64,000 nucleotides of DNA from Chitinophagaceae bacterium (GTDB taxonomy: Bacteria; Bacteroidota; Bacteroidia; Chitinophagales; Chitinophagaceae), in assembly GCA_016710165.1 (NCBI GenBank), contig JADJLJ010000001.1, positions 1,488,001-1,552,000 on the forward strand, in the 5' to 3' direction. The translations under genes were made by a program, and so were the position numbers. The notes below the pieces were generated by a model. It was not told the origin of the DNA and did no database searches. It saw only the letters and a program-made list of their open reading frames with translations. Positions within the stretch are counted from its first letter, which is position 1, and each line of letters starts with the position of its first letter. Shown here piece after piece: positions 8,624 through 17,496 of the stretch.

Positions 8624-9679
8624 ATGAATAAATTGCTCGTAACGGTTGCCCTTTTCTGCCTGCCGGCTTCCGGCATTTATGCCCAAAAAATTTCTTACCA
8701 CCCGGCCCTTATCGGGTTTTATAACCTGGAGAATTTTTACGACACAGTCAATAACCCCCTGGTGGATGATGAGGAATTTTTACCCGGCAGCGAAAGGCAT
8801 TACAACACCCGTGTTTTCCTGGATAAGGTGAACAGGCTTGCATCGGTTGTATCTCAAATGGGCACCGATATCAATCCCGATGGCCTTGCCATATTGGGTG
8901 TAGCTGAGATTGAAAATGATACCGTTCTGAACATACTCGTTAATCATAAAGACCTGAAAGCACGGGGAATGAAAATTGTGCATTACAACAGCCCCGACGT
9001 TCGGGGGGTGGATGTTGGCCTGCTTTATAATCCCAAATACTTTAACCCGGTTTACAGTGCCCCCCTATTTGTAAAGCTACCTGGCGGTTCAAAAGATTCT
9101 TATTTTACCCGTGATATACTGTATGTGAAAGGAGTTATGGACGGCGATACCATTCATGTGATGGTAAACCACTGGCCTTCCCGTTCGGGTGGCGAAGAAA
9201 GGTCGATACCTGCCCGGGCTGCTGCTGCATCGGTTGCCAGGCGTATCGTTGATTCGCTCATGGCAATTGATACCACTTCAAAGATTGTTATCATGGGTGA
9301 TCTGAATGATGATCCGGTAAGCCCCAGTCTTACCAAAATACTCGGCACAAAAGGAAGACCAGCAGATGTAAAAGTAAGGGGCCTTTTTAACCCCTGGGTT
9401 GACTTTTATAAAAAAGGGATCGGCACGTTGGCATACCAGGATGCCTGGGGCCTGTTTGACCAGGTGGTATTTTCACAGCCATGGCTTGATAAAGAACAAA
9501 AAGGCTATTTCTTTTACAGGGCGAATATCTTTAACAAGGAGTTCCTGGTGCAGCAAACGGGTAAATACAAAGGCTATCCAAAAAGAACATGGGATGGCAC
9601 CACCTATAATTACGGGTACAGCGATCACTTCCCGGTATTTGTTACCATGCTCAAGAAAGTAAATACGCCTGCCCGATGA
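8624..9679 (+). CDS. Secreted endonuclease/exonuclease/phosphatase family protein
   Basis: A 351-residue exported hydrolase of the DNase I / EEP superfamily, which cleaves phosphodiester or phosphomonoester bonds with a divalent metal. The signal peptide (about 1-20, ASGIYAQ) places it in the periplasm or outside. EEP motifs are visible: IGFYNLENFYDT (metal-binding Asn and Glu region), LGVAEIEND (catalytic Glu), VNHWPSR (catalytic His region), IVIMGDLNDDP (Asp/Asn pair) and YSDHFPVF (C-terminal Asp-His). The ATG at 8624 is preferred over an upstream TTG because it begins the signal peptide. It is divergent from the TonB receptor, DUF5689 and lamin-tail genes; together they could form a nucleic-acid or phosphate scavenging set. 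DNase, RNase or phosphatase activity cannot be told apart from sequence. Confidence 0.88.
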   Translation: MNKLLVTVALFCLPASGIYAQKISYHPALIGFYNLENFYDTVNNPLVDDEEFLPGSERHYNTRVFLDKVNRLASVVSQMGTDINPDGLAILGVAEIENDTVLNILVNHKDLKARGMKIVHYNSPDVRGVDVGLLYNPKYFNPVYSAPLFVKLPGGSKDSYFTRDILYVKGVMDGDTIHVMVNHWPSRSGGEERSIPARAAAASVARRIVDSLMAIDTTSKIVIMGDLNDDPVSPSLTKILGTKGRPADVKVRGLFNPWVDFYKKGIGTLAYQDAWGLFDQVVFSQPWLDKEQKGYFFYRANIFNKEFLVQQTGKYKGYPKRTWDGTTYNYGYSDHFPVFVTMLKKVNTPAR

Positions 9680-9685
9680 TCCCTT

Positions 9686-10426
9686 TTACGTTACAATAAC
9701 CACCTGTTCCGCGGTAAGCAGGGGTAAATTCCTGAACCGAAGGACTATGTTCCCGGTGGTAACCACATCTTTCTGGCAATAGGTTACAATGCGCTGCAGT
9801 TGCTTTTCTTTACCGCCGGTGGACTGCGACCAGTAAACTTCCCCCACCATGCTTCCGTCTATATCATCTTTGGAAGAAGGAACTTTTAAAGCGGCTGCCA
9901 GCAGTTTTAAAGAAGTAAAGTTCTTGTAATCTCCAAATCGCCAGTATTGAAAGGTGTCGACCATATTTGTTTCCCATGGTTTCATGTTCTGGAAATCGAG
10001 AAAAGGAGGAATGCTGAGGCCATTGATGAGAATACGCCTGCATATAAAAGGTATGTCAAACTCTTTAATGTTATGCCCGGTGAAACTCCATTTGTTGCTG
10101 TTGGCTTCCAATTGCTGAAGGGTGGCCAGAAAATCCTGCAGCAGTTTTTTCTCATCATCCCCGTAAAAGGATTTCACCCTTAACAGGTGGGAGTTCCCCT
10201 CTTTTTTGAAATACCCGATGCTGATGCAGATGACCTTTGCAAACTCAGCCATTACCCCCGCCCGCTGGGGATAGAATTCTGCTGCACTGGTCCCTTCGGG
10301 CAGACTTCGCTGCACTTTTTCCTGCCAGAGTATTTTCCATTCCTCACTCAATGTGTCAAATGATGCCTGTTCCGATACGGTCTCAATATCGATCAGCAAC
10401 AGGTTCTCTAAACGGATGTTTTGCAT
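9686..10426 (-). CDS. Predicted 3'-5' exonuclease, PolB-exonuclease-like
   Basis: A 246-residue DnaQ-like (DEDD) nuclease related to the proofreading domain of family B polymerases, but standing alone. All three exo motifs are present: LLIDIETV (Exo I, Asp and Glu near residue 13), FTGHNIKEFDIPF (Exo II, Asp) and IVTYCQKDVVTT (Exo III, DEDDy-type Tyr-x3-Asp). The phosphodiester-cleaving core is therefore complete. This family is widespread in Bacteroidota and probably acts in DNA repair or end trimming; the substrate is not known. It is convergent with the secreted nuclease gene, whose stop lies six bases away. Confidence 0.85.
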   Translation of the reverse strand: MQNIRLENLLLIDIETVSEQASFDTLSEEWKILWQEKVQRSLPEGTSAAEFYPQRAGVMAEFAKVICISIGYFKKEGNSHLLRVKSFYGDDEKKLLQDFLATLQQLEANSNKWSFTGHNIKEFDIPFICRRILINGLSIPPFLDFQNMKPWETNMVDTFQYWRFGDYKNFTSLKLLAAALKVPSSKDDIDGSMVGEVYWSQSTGGKEKQLQRIVTYCQKDVVTTGNIVLRFRNLPLLTAEQVVIVT

Positions 10427-10492
10427 ATTGCCTGATTATACCGGTAAATTACAATTCCGCTTTTATAAAACCAACGTTTAATTCCCCAAAGA

Positions 10493-10530
10493 AAAACCCC
10501 ATCTGCACATGGGCGGATGGGGTTTTATTT
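10493..10530 (-). terminator. fusA terminator
   Basis: Stem AAAACCCCATC with GATGGGGTTTT around a 12-base loop, 20 bases past the fusA stop. In the minus direction the stem ends in a short run of T. Confidence 0.8.
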
Positions 10531-10549
10531 TTATACCTGGTTACAGGAT

Positions 10550-12697
10550 TTAATCTTCTACCTTCATTTTACCTTTTGACTTAGCGATCACTTCTTCTGC
10601 AATGTTATTGGGTGCAGGAGAGTAATGGCTGAACTCCATGGTTGAGGTGGCACGGCCTGAGGATAATGAGCGCAACTGGGTTACATACCCGAACATTTCG
10701 CTCAACGGCACTTTGGCCTTGATCACCTGTACCCCGTGCTTGCTGTCCATACCTTCCAGCATACCGCGACGGCGGTTCAGGTCACCGGTAACATCACCCA
10801 TGTATTGGTCAGGAGTAAGTACTTCCACTTTCATGATCGGTTCCAGCAAAACGGGTTTTGCTTTACGGCCTGCTTCACGATAACCCTGCTTGGCACAAAG
10901 TTCAAAAGACATTGCATCCGAGTCAACCTGGTGGAAAGATCCGTCCTTTACAACCACTTTCATACTTTCCATTGGGTAAGCTGCCAGTACACCTGTAGTC
11001 ATCGCCGATTCAAAACCCTTTTGTATGGCCGGTACAAATTCTTTTGGAATGCTGCCACCAAACAAACTGTTTACGAACTGGAAACGTCCTTTGTCTTCTT
11101 TCAGGAACTCTTCATCTGCGGGTCCTATTGAAAAAATGATGTCGGCGAATTTACCACGGCCACCGGTTTGCTTTTTCAGTATCTCACGGTGTTCAATGGT
11201 ATTCTGGAATGCTTCTTTATAAGCCACCTGCGGGGCACCCTGGTTGATCTCTACTTTAAATTCACGTTTCATCCTGTCCACAATGATCTCCAGGTGCAAT
11301 TCACCCATACCGCTCAGAATGGTCTGGCCGGTCTCTTCGTCGGTCCTGACACGCAAGGTAGGATCTTCTTCCACCAGCTTGGCAATTGCCATACCCATCT
11401 TATCAACGTCGGCCTGTGTTTTTGGTTCCACAGCTATGGAGATCACCGGCTCCGGGAATGTCATCGCTTCCAGAACGATCGGGTTATCTTCATTACATAA
11501 GGTATCGCCGGTTTTGATGTCTTTAAAACCAACACCTGCTCCGATATCACCTGCTTCGATGAAATCGATCGGGTTTTGTTTGTTGGCATGCATCTGCATG
11601 ATACGGCTGATACGTTCTTTCTTACCTGTACGGGTATTCAGAACATAACTGCCTGCATCCAGGCGTCCGCTGTATGCACGGAAGAAGGCCAGCCGGCCCA
11701 CAAACGGGTCGGTCATGATCTTGAATGCAAGGGCAGAAAATGGTTCTTTCGGATCCGCATGACGAATCAATTCCTCCCCATTATCCGGGTCTGTTCCTTT
11801 AACTGCCTCAATATCCAGTGGACCAGGCAGGTAACGGCATATCGCATCCAATGCAGTCTGAACACCTTTGTTTTTGAAAGAGGAACCACACATCATCGGA
11901 ATGATGGAAATATCAATTACCGCTTTGCGGATGGCTTCATGCATCTCATTTTCGGTGATGCTGTTGGGATCATCGAAGAATTTCTCCAGCAGTTTATCAT
12001 CATATTCTGCAACGGCTTCCACCAGGTGCTGCCTCCACTCATCCACGTCAGCCTTCATATCCTCGGGAATTGGTACTTCTTTATAGGTCATCCCCTGTGT
12101 CGTATCATCCCAGATGATCCCTTTCATGGTGATCAGGTCAACCACTCCTTTAAAATTATCTTCTGCTCCGATCGGCAATTGCAACGGAACGGCCTTGGCA
12201 CCCAGCATTTCTTTAACCTGCTTTACTACATTCAGGAAGTCTGCACCGCTGCGGTCCATTTTGTTTACAAAACCGATACGTGGCACTTTGTAACGGTTGG
12301 CCTGGCGCCAAACGGTTTCCGATTGCGGTTCTACCCCGGACACGGCGCAGAACAAAGCCAGTAAACCATCCAGTACACGTAAAGAACGCTCCACTTCCAC
12401 GGTAAAATCCACGTGGCCGGGCGTATCAATGATGTTGAATTTGAATTGTTTTGTTTCCGGTATTTTCGCACCCTGAACCGTTGGAAAGTTCCAAAAGCAG
12501 GTAGTAGCAGCCGAAGTGATAGTGATCCCCCTTTCCTGCTCCTGTGCCATCCAGTCCATGGTAGCGGCACCTTCGTGTACCTCACCTATTTTATGATTTA
12601 CACCGGTGTAATATAAAATACGTTCAGTAGTCGTTGTTTTACCGGCATCAATATGAGCGGCAATTCCAAAGTTTCGTTGATAACGTAAATCTGCCAT
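10550..12697 (-). CDS. fusA: Elongation factor G
   Basis: A 715-residue translational GTPase that drives tRNA-mRNA translocation and, with RRF, ribosome recycling. G1 P-loop [12 protein letters not shown] (residues 15-26), the switch region [11 protein letters not shown]3 DTPGHVDF, and G4 NKMD are all intact. Domains II-V follow to the usual length, with [14 protein letters not shown] and [13 protein letters not shown] typical of domains IV and V. Chitinophagaceae can have a second EF-G paralog; this one belongs to the rpsL-rpsG-fusA block and so is likely the housekeeping copy. It has its own promoter at 12946-12975 and an unusually long 5' leader of about 240 bases, and a terminator separates it from rpsG upstream. 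Confidence 0.98.
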   Translation of the reverse strand: MADLRYQRNFGIAAHIDAGKTTTTERILYYTGVNHKIGEVHEGAATMDWMAQEQERGITITSAATTCFWNFPTVQGAKIPETKQFKFNIIDTPGHVDFTVEVERSLRVLDGLLALFCAVSGVEPQSETVWRQANRYKVPRIGFVNKMDRSGADFLNVVKQVKEMLGAKAVPLQLPIGAEDNFKGVVDLITMKGIIWDDTTQGMTYKEVPIPEDMKADVDEWRQHLVEAVAEYDDKLLEKFFDDPNSITENEMHEAIRKAVIDISIIPMMCGSSFKNKGVQTALDAICRYLPGPLDIEAVKGTDPDNGEELIRHADPKEPFSALAFKIMTDPFVGRLAFFRAYSGRLDAGSYVLNTRTGKKERISRIMQMHANKQNPIDFIEAGDIGAGVGFKDIKTGDTLCNEDNPIVLEAMTFPEPVISIAVEPKTQADVDKMGMAIAKLVEEDPTLRVRTDEETGQTILSGMGELHLEIIVDRMKREFKVEINQGAPQVAYKEAFQNTIEHREILKKQTGGRGKFADIIFSIGPADEEFLKEDKGRFQFVNSLFGGSIPKEFVPAIQKGFESAMTTGVLAAYPMESMKVVVKDGSFHQVDSDAMSFELCAKQGYREAGRKAKPVLLEPIMKVEVLTPDQYMGDVTGDLNRRRGMLEGMDSKHGVQVIKAKVPLSEMFGYVTQLRSLSSGRATSTMEFSHYSPAPNNIAEEVIAKSKGKMKVED

Positions 12698-12945
12698 TTT
12701 GTTTTATTTAGTATTTATGATTTTTAAGTGAAATTTTATGTGATTGACCTTTGTTCCTTGTTCCTTCCCGTTGTCCCGATCGCTGGCAGTACTTATTTGT
12801 ACTTCTGGATCCACGCTGAGCATTTCTTCCCCGTAGCTGAACAGGTCCTTGCGGCTGTCCGGGGGTCCGATATGATGATTTATGCTCTCATTAAATGCTA
12901 AATAGTTCAGTGCCTTCCAAACAAATACTGAAGCTTTTAGCGGCG
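12698..12945 (-). promoter_or_regulatory. Long fusA 5' leader with an unexplained open frame
   Basis: Between the predicted fusA promoter and its ATG lie about 240 transcribed bases, long for a ribosomal-block gene. The minus strand holds an open frame of about 75 codons running to a TAA near 12709, with protein-like composition (FVWKALNYLAF, NHHIGPPDSRKD, LFSYGEEMLSVDPEV) and then a low-complexity KEQGTK tail. The only internal ATG precedes LSVDPEV, and no ribosome-binding site was seen. It could be a leader peptide, a structured attenuator, or the remnant of an old coding region. The rest of this 346-base gap holds the fusA promoter and the rpsG terminator. Confidence 0.35.
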
Positions 12946-12975
12946 CAAATGTACGTTCATTTTTTTGAATATCAA
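12946..12975 (-). promoter_or_regulatory. fusA promoter (-33/-7)
   Basis: On the minus strand TTTG (complement at 12973-12976) is followed by a 19-base spacer and TACATTTG (12946-12953). This matches the Bacteroidota consensus TTTG-N19-TAnnTTTG. Confidence 0.7.
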
Positions 12976-12991
12976 AGGCCCAACCATTAAA

Positions 12992-13021
12992 AAAGCCATC
13001 TGCCGGTTGGCGGATGGCTTT
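12992..13021 (-). terminator. rpsG terminator
   Basis: AAAGCCATC pairs with GATGGCTTT, with an inner GCCGG/CCGCC-type extension. It lies 23 bases past the rpsG stop on the minus strand and ends in a T run. It separates rpsG from fusA. Confidence 0.8.
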
Positions 13022-13043
13022 ACTATTTAAAAGCAGTTAAAAC

Positions 13044-13511
13044 TTAGATACGGAAGTGTGCAAAAGCCTTGTTGGCCTCTGCCATACGGTGGGTATCCTC
13101 TTTCTTTTTATAAGCAGCTCCCTCACCCTTGCTTGCAGCTACGATCTCGTTGGCTAATTTGTCTGCCATACTGCGTCCGTTACGTTCCCGGCTGTATTTG
13201 ATCATCCATTTGATACTCAGGGATACTTTCCTGTCGGCACGAACCTCGGAAGGTATCTGGAAGGTTGCACCACCAATACGGCGGCTGCGAACCTCAACGC
13301 CCGGCGTAATATTCGACAGGGCTTTTTTCCAAACCTCATAACCATCATCACCGGTCTGCTTGGCAACTTTATCCAATGCATCGTAAAAAATAATATAGGC
13401 GCCGCTTTTTTTACCGGCCCACATCAGGTTATTCACAAAACGGGTAACCAGTTTGTCGTTGAACTTCGGATCTGGCGCTAATGGTATCTTTTTGGGTTGT
13501 GTCTTCCTCAT
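13044..13511 (-). CDS. rpsG: 30S ribosomal protein S7
   Basis: A 155-residue primary 16S rRNA-binding protein that nucleates assembly of the 30S head. Typical S7 sequence: [25 protein letters not shown] at the start, [25 protein letters not shown] in the middle, and [14 protein letters not shown] at the end. It follows rpsL by 59 bases on the same strand, as in the str operon; a CCCCT/AGGGG repeat lies between them. A strong terminator downstream suggests that fusA is transcribed separately. Confidence 0.98.
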   Translation of the reverse strand: MRKTQPKKIPLAPDPKFNDKLVTRFVNNLMWAGKKSGAYIIFYDALDKVAKQTGDDGYEVWKKALSNITPGVEVRSRRIGGATFQIPSEVRADRKVSLSIKWMIKYSRERNGRSMADKLANEIVAASKGEGAAYKKKEDTHRMAEANKAFAHFRI

Positions 13512-13528
13512 TGTTATTTATTTTGCCC

Positions 13529-13568
13529 CTCCGCCCCTAAAGGGGAACTGATTGCGGAGAAGATTATG
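13529..13568. repeat. CCCCT/AGGGG hairpin repeat between rpsL and rpsG
   Basis: A nested hairpin: outer CTCCG with CGGAG, inner CCCCT-AA-AGGGG, then GAACTGATTGCGGAGAAGATTATG. It is the same family as the units tandemly repeated at 42872-43070, whose first unit also has AGGGGAACTGATTA followed by GAAGATT. Confidence 0.75.
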
Positions 13569-13570
13569 TT

Positions 13571-13951
13571 TTACTTTTTAGCTTTTTCTTTTTTGGTTCC
13601 GTACTTACTGCGGCTTTGTTTGCGGTCTTTTACGCCGGCGGTATCAAGGCTGCCACGCACAATATGATAACGTACACCCGGAAGGTCTTTTACCCTGCCA
13701 CCACGTATCAGCACAATGGAGTGTTCCTGCAGGTTGTGCCCTTCACCCGGTATATAGGCGATCACCTCGATCTTGTTTGTCAGGCGGACCTTGGCCACTT
13801 TACGCAAAGCCGAATTTGGCTTTTTAGGAGTGGTTGTGTACACCCTTGTACAAACACCACGGCGCTGCGGACAGCTGTCCAGGGCCCTGGACTTGCTTTT
13901 TGCTTTAATAACTTCTCTTCCTTTTCTTACTAATTGTTGTATTGTAGGCAT
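13571..13951 (-). CDS. rpsL: 30S ribosomal protein S12
   Basis: A 126-residue decoding-centre protein. [12 protein letters not shown] is the canonical start; a longer upstream frame beginning at 14029 is rejected because it reads through the promoter. Visible S12 motifs are [33 protein letters not shown] (the loop where streptomycin-resistance substitutions occur, with Lys at TPKKPNS and [10 protein letters not shown]). Its -7 box lies at 13977-13984. It is the first gene of the rpsL-rpsG unit. Confidence 0.98.
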   Translation of the reverse strand: MPTIQQLVRKGREVIKAKSKSRALDSCPQRRGVCTRVYTTTPKKPNSALRKVAKVRLTNKIEVIAYIPGEGHNLQEHSIVLIRGGRVKDLPGVRYHIVRGSLDTAGVKDRKQSRSKYGTKKEKAKK

Positions 13952-13976
13952 TCTGTACCTTTTATTTTTAGGACGG

Positions 13977-13984
13977 CAAAGGTA
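13977..13984 (-). promoter_or_regulatory. -7 box of rpsL
   Basis: TACCTTTG on the minus strand, 26 bases before the rpsL start codon. A -33 TTG at standard spacing is not evident. Confidence 0.6.
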
Positions 13985-14051
13985 GGGTTTATGATTTGAT
14001 TTTTGAAAATTAAAGTCAAAAAAAGTCAATTTTTATTCACATTAAACAAAG

Positions 14052-14075
14052 AAAACCGCCCCTGGGGAGCGGTTT
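14052..14075 (-). terminator. ilvE terminator
   Basis: AAACCGC/GCGGTTT stem with inner CCCC/GGGG, 25 bases past the ilvE stop and followed by a T-rich stretch on the minus strand. Confidence 0.75.
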
Positions 14076-14099
14076 AAGCATATTTCCTTTTCAGTAAGA

Positions 14100-15164
14100 T
14101 CAGATTTTGAACATCCAGCCGTGGTTATCAGCCATTTGACCATAACGGATGGCATTCAGCTGGCGCTTTAGTTCGGGGGCCGTTTTCCATTTTTCCACAT
14201 CAAAGGTCATGGTATAATCCTTATAGCGCAGTTCCTTTATCGGGGATATCGTGGCCGCCGTTCCCGTGCCAAACACCTCGTACAGGATCCCAGCCCTGTG
14301 GGCATCAATGATATCATCAATACTCAGGCGCCCTTCTTCCACGTCAAAACCCATTTCCTTAAGCAAGGTAACCGCACTGTCCCTGGTAACTCCCGCCAGG
14401 ATGGTCCCTGATTCCAATCCCGGCGTTATCGCCTTATTGCCAATGATGAAGAACACATTCATGGTTCCGCATTCCTGCACATATTTGTGCTCCATTGCAT
14501 CCATCCACAATACCTGGTCGTAGCCTTTCAGTTTGGCCTGTGCAGTGGCATACATGGCAGCACCATAATTACCGGCAGCTTTTGCAAAACCAACGCCACC
14601 CGGTACAGCCCTTACATATTGCTCTTCTACATAAATACGCATAGGTGCACTGTAATACGGACCCGTAGGACTTAGAATGATCAAAAATTTATACTTATCG
14701 CTGGGCCTTACGCCGATCATTTCATCCGAACTGAACATGAAAGGGCGTATATAAAGCGAATGATCCGCCTGCTGGGGTATCCAGTTCTTGTCCAGTTCCA
14801 CCAGCATACGCATGCCCTCCATAAAGATCTCTTCCGGAACCTGTGGCATCTGCATTCTTTCGGCAGATGCGTTGAACCTTTTATAATTGTCCAGGGGACG
14901 AAAAATGGAAACGTCCCCACTTTCATTTTTGTATGCCTTTATCCCTTCAAAAATCGCCTGGCCGTAGTGAAGCGCTGCCAGGGATGGTTCCAGTAACAGG
15001 GGCTGGTATGGTTTGATCTCTGCATTTTTCCATTCGCCATCCTCATAATCCACTTCCAGCATATGATCGGTGAAGTATTTACCAAAGGGAATATTAACGA
15101 GATTTATATCTTTTAACTTGCTCCGTTCAACTTTCGTGATATTAATATTTTCAGCTGCAATCAT
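14100..15164 (-). CDS. ilvE: Branched-chain-amino-acid aminotransferase
   Basis: A 354-residue class IV PLP enzyme that interconverts Val, Leu and Ile with their 2-oxo acids, with glutamate/2-oxoglutarate as partner; cytosolic. The PLP-binding Lys lies in GFAKAAGNYGAA, and the BCAT signature QVLWMDAMEHKYVQECGTMNVFF is intact. HYGQAIFEGIKAYK near the N-terminus and FGTGTAATISPI near the C-terminus also fit. The length matches BCAT group II, the eukaryote-like kind common in Bacteroidota. It stands alone with its own terminator. It is also needed to make branched-chain primers for the iso-fatty acids typical of this phylum, which is relevant to fabH at 61299. Confidence 0.95.
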   Translation of the reverse strand: MIAAENINITKVERSKLKDINLVNIPFGKYFTDHMLEVDYEDGEWKNAEIKPYQPLLLEPSLAALHYGQAIFEGIKAYKNESGDVSIFRPLDNYKRFNASAERMQMPQVPEEIFMEGMRMLVELDKNWIPQQADHSLYIRPFMFSSDEMIGVRPSDKYKFLIILSPTGPYYSAPMRIYVEEQYVRAVPGGVGFAKAAGNYGAAMYATAQAKLKGYDQVLWMDAMEHKYVQECGTMNVFFIIGNKAITPGLESGTILAGVTRDSAVTLLKEMGFDVEEGRLSIDDIIDAHRAGILYEVFGTGTAATISPIKELRYKDYTMTFDVEKWKTAPELKRQLNAIRYGQMADNHGWMFKI

Positions 15165-15218
15165 AATCGTTAATTTTACAGCAAAGAAACGAAAAAAACA
15201 AGATTTAACGGCGTTTTA

Positions 15219-15722
15219 ATGAGTTTAGATAATATTCAACTTACTCCATTTGTACTTGAAAATCTGTTCAGCAAATCATTGTATGATCTGAAGCCGGCTA
15301 ACCAGGATAAGGACAATACCGGACCCGGTAGTATTTTGTTTTTAGGCGACAATCAAAAAAGGATCGCCGTTCTTGTCAGTTCCCCGGAAACCATTTACTT
15401 ACCCGAAGAAGAACTGAATTTCCTGCTGGGAATATTATCTGCCTGCAAACTGAGTATGGCGGATATTGCACTTATCAATATTTCAAAAAGTCCCCTGCAG
15501 TCTTATGCTGAAATTGCAGGACAGCTAAAGGCTGAAAAGGTATTCCTGTTTGGCGTTGAACCGGAGGCGTTGGGCATGCCGCTGCAGTTCCCACACTACC
15601 AGTTACAGCATTTCAATAACCAGGTTTACCTTTCTTCAGTGGCTTTGGCCCAACTGCAGGCAGATAAAAAAGAAAAGCTGAATCTCTGGAACAGCTTAAA
15701 AAAGGTTTTTTCAACAGAATAA
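15219..15722 (+). CDS. Conserved hypothetical protein, possibly DNA polymerase III psi (HolD)-like
   Basis: A 167-residue cytosolic protein with no signal. An alpha/beta pattern is visible (IAVLVSS, ADIALINI, EKVFLFGV), ending in SSVALAQLQADKKEKLNLWNSLKKVF. That ending resembles HolD (psi subunit of the clamp loader), where a conserved SP-L--L--D---K--LW--L segment closes a uracil-glycosylase-like fold. The similarity is from memory and weak elsewhere, so the function stays open. It is the first of three plus-strand genes packed with 10-17 base gaps (this gene, rdgB, a thioesterase). It is divergent from ilvE. Confidence 0.5.
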   Translation: MSLDNIQLTPFVLENLFSKSLYDLKPANQDKDNTGPGSILFLGDNQKRIAVLVSSPETIYLPEEELNFLLGILSACKLSMADIALINISKSPLQSYAEIAGQLKAEKVFLFGVEPEALGMPLQFPHYQLQHFNNQVYLSSVALAQLQADKKEKLNLWNSLKKVFSTE

Positions 15723-15732
15723 CGGCAACCAG

Positions 15733-16308
15733 ATGGAGCATATCATATTTGCAACCAATAACCAGAATAAGGTAAATGAGGTAAGGGCTGTACTTGGAAA
15801 AAAATTCAATATCATAACCCTGGAAGAAGCAGGCATTGATATTGACATTCCGGAACCGCATGCTACGCTGGAAGAAAATGCTTCCGAAAAATCGAAAACG
15901 ATATACAAGCTAACCGGCAAGAATTGTTTTAGTGAAGATACCGGGCTGGAGGTAGTGGCGCTGAACGGGGCACCCGGGGTAAAAAGTGCCCGGTATGCCG
16001 GCGAAGGCAGGAGTTTTGATGCCAATATCGAAAAGCTGCTGGATAACCTGAAACACCCAGGCAATAAAGCTGCCCGTTTCAGAACCATCATCTCGCTGAT
16101 CACAGATGGTAAAGAGTATTTTTTTGAAGGGATCTGCACCGGGAAGATCATTTCAGAAAAAAGGGGGACCAATGGCTTTGGTTACGATCCTGTATTTGTT
16201 CCTGACGGCAGTGACCGGACCTTTGCAGAAATGGACCTGGAAGAAAAAAATAAGTTCAGTCACCGGAAAAAAGCGATGGAAAAACTGATCGTTTTTTTAA
16301 ACAAGTAA
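15733..16308 (+). CDS. rdgB: Non-canonical purine NTP pyrophosphatase (RdgB/HAM1)
   Basis: A 191-residue house-cleaning enzyme that hydrolyses ITP, dITP and XTP to monophosphates plus pyrophosphate, keeping deaminated purines out of DNA and RNA. Motifs: FATNNQNKVNEV (SHR-type N-terminal loop), the catalytic SEDTGLEV, GAPGVKSARYAG, GTNGFGYDPVF and KNKFSHRKKAM. It is complete and of normal length. It begins ten bases after the preceding gene and is likely cotranscribed with it. Confidence 0.96.
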   Translation: MEHIIFATNNQNKVNEVRAVLGKKFNIITLEEAGIDIDIPEPHATLEENASEKSKTIYKLTGKNCFSEDTGLEVVALNGAPGVKSARYAGEGRSFDANIEKLLDNLKHPGNKAARFRTIISLITDGKEYFFEGICTGKIISEKRGTNGFGYDPVFVPDGSDRTFAEMDLEEKNKFSHRKKAMEKLIVFLNK

Positions 16309-16325
16309 AAGCCTTTTTAAAAAAT

Positions 16326-16754
16326 ATGGCAAGAATAAAAATTGAAGTGCCTGAAAAGATCATTGCATCCTTTTATATCCCGGTACGGATCACGGACATC
16401 AATTACGGCAACCACCTGGGCAATGATGCTTTTGTCAGCATCATCCATGAAGCAAGGGTACAATGGCTGCATCAATACGGTTACACGGAATTACGTATCG
16501 AAGAAACCGGCCTGATCATGAGCGACCTGGCCGTGGAATTCAAAAACGAATCATTTTATGGAGATGTGGTGGAAGTGAAAATAGGGGCAGGAGAAATATC
16601 CCGTGCCGGTTTTGAATTATACTATCAATTGTATGCCAAACGGGACCATGATAACGTACTGCTGGCGAAAGCAAGAACCGGCATGATCTGCTATGATTAT
16701 GCCGCAAAAAAAGTGGCTGCCATTCCCGAACAATTAAAAAACATACTGATCTGA
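16326..16754 (+). CDS. Acyl-CoA thioesterase, YbgC/4HBT hot-dog family
   Basis: A 142-residue single hot-dog-fold protein. VRITDINYGNHLGNDAFVSIIHEAR matches the catalytic segment of the FcbC/YbgC group, in which the Asp (here DINYGNHLGND) acts with the helix that follows. This predicts hydrolysis of an acyl-CoA thioester, with chain specificity unknown. It lies 17 bases after rdgB on the same strand and converges on aroE, whose stop is five bases away. Confidence 0.85.
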   Translation: MARIKIEVPEKIIASFYIPVRITDINYGNHLGNDAFVSIIHEARVQWLHQYGYTELRIEETGLIMSDLAVEFKNESFYGDVVEVKIGAGEISRAGFELYYQLYAKRDHDNVLLAKARTGMICYDYAAKKVAAIPEQLKNILI

Positions 16755-16758
16755 CGGA

Positions 16759-17496
16759 TCAGTCCTCGTTCCATAGCTTCCAGCTTTCCTCTGCCTGTAT
16801 GACCAGCATTTCAAAGCCGTTTTTTATTGTTGCGCCCTGCTCCGCCCCCTTTTGCAGGAATAAAGTTGTAGCGGGATTATAAACCAGGTCATACAAGAGA
16901 TGTTTTGAATGCAAAAATTGATATGGAATATCCGGGCAGCTATTGGTACGGGGGAAAGTGCCTAACGGGGTTGTATTGATGACCAGGCTGTGTTCGGTGA
17001 TGATCTTTTCATCCAGGTCTGCATACGTTAGTGTTGACCCGTTATGTAAGTTCCTGCTTACAACCTGGTAACCGATGTTCAATCTTTGTAATACAAATTT
17101 CACCGCTTCCGCAGCGCCGCCATTACCCAGGATCAATGCATGCTTATGTTGCTCTTTAAGCAGTGGCAAAATAGAATTTTCAAAACCGGCAATATCCGTA
17201 TTATACCCCAAGGCTTTCCCACCTTTGATTTTAATGCAATTACAAGCCTTTAAACCCGGCGGGATCCCCGTTGCAGTATGGAGATATTGAAATACGGATT
17301 GCTTATGTGGTATCGTAACATTCAGTCCTACCAGGTCCGGGTTATTTCTCAGCAGGTGAGGAAATTCAGTGATGGAGTGAATTGGAAAAGTCTTGTAGAC
17401 ACAATCAGTAATACCCTCTTTAATGAACTTTTCGGTAAAGTAATGCCCGGAAAAGGAGTGCGTTAACGGGAAACCGATGATGCCATACGTTCTCAT
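16759..17496 (-). CDS. aroE: Shikimate dehydrogenase
   Basis: A 245-residue NADP-dependent oxidoreductase that reduces 3-dehydroshikimate to shikimate in aromatic amino acid synthesis. FPLTHSFSGHYFTEKF binds shikimate (Ser pair), NVTIPHKQSV carries the catalytic Lys, GYNTDIAGF has the substrate-binding Asn-Thr-Asp, and ALILGNGGAAEAV is the NADP Rossmann loop. The C-terminal NGFEMLVIQAEESWKLW is typical. Its ATG overlaps the comA stop by one base (TAATG), so translation is probably coupled with comA. Confidence 0.95.
   Translation of the reverse strand: MRTYGIIGFPLTHSFSGHYFTEKFIKEGITDCVYKTFPIHSITEFPHLLRNNPDLVGLNVTIPHKQSVFQYLHTATGIPPGLKACNCIKIKGGKALGYNTDIAGFENSILPLLKEQHKHALILGNGGAAEAVKFVLQRLNIGYQVVSRNLHNGSTLTYADLDEKIITEHSLVINTTPLGTFPRTNSCPDIPYQFLHSKHLLYDLVYNPATTLFLQKGAEQGATIKNGFEMLVIQAEESWKLWNED

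Noticed and set aside
11576..12364. A 262-codon plus-strand open frame opposite fusA
   Set aside because: It lies wholly antisense to a highly conserved gene, has no recognisable domain, and is rich in His, Cys and Phe as expected of a shadow frame.
13571..14029. Longer rpsL start (152 codons)
   Set aside because: The extension reads through the -7 box at 13977-13984, and the canonical S12 start [12 protein letters not shown] lies at 13951.
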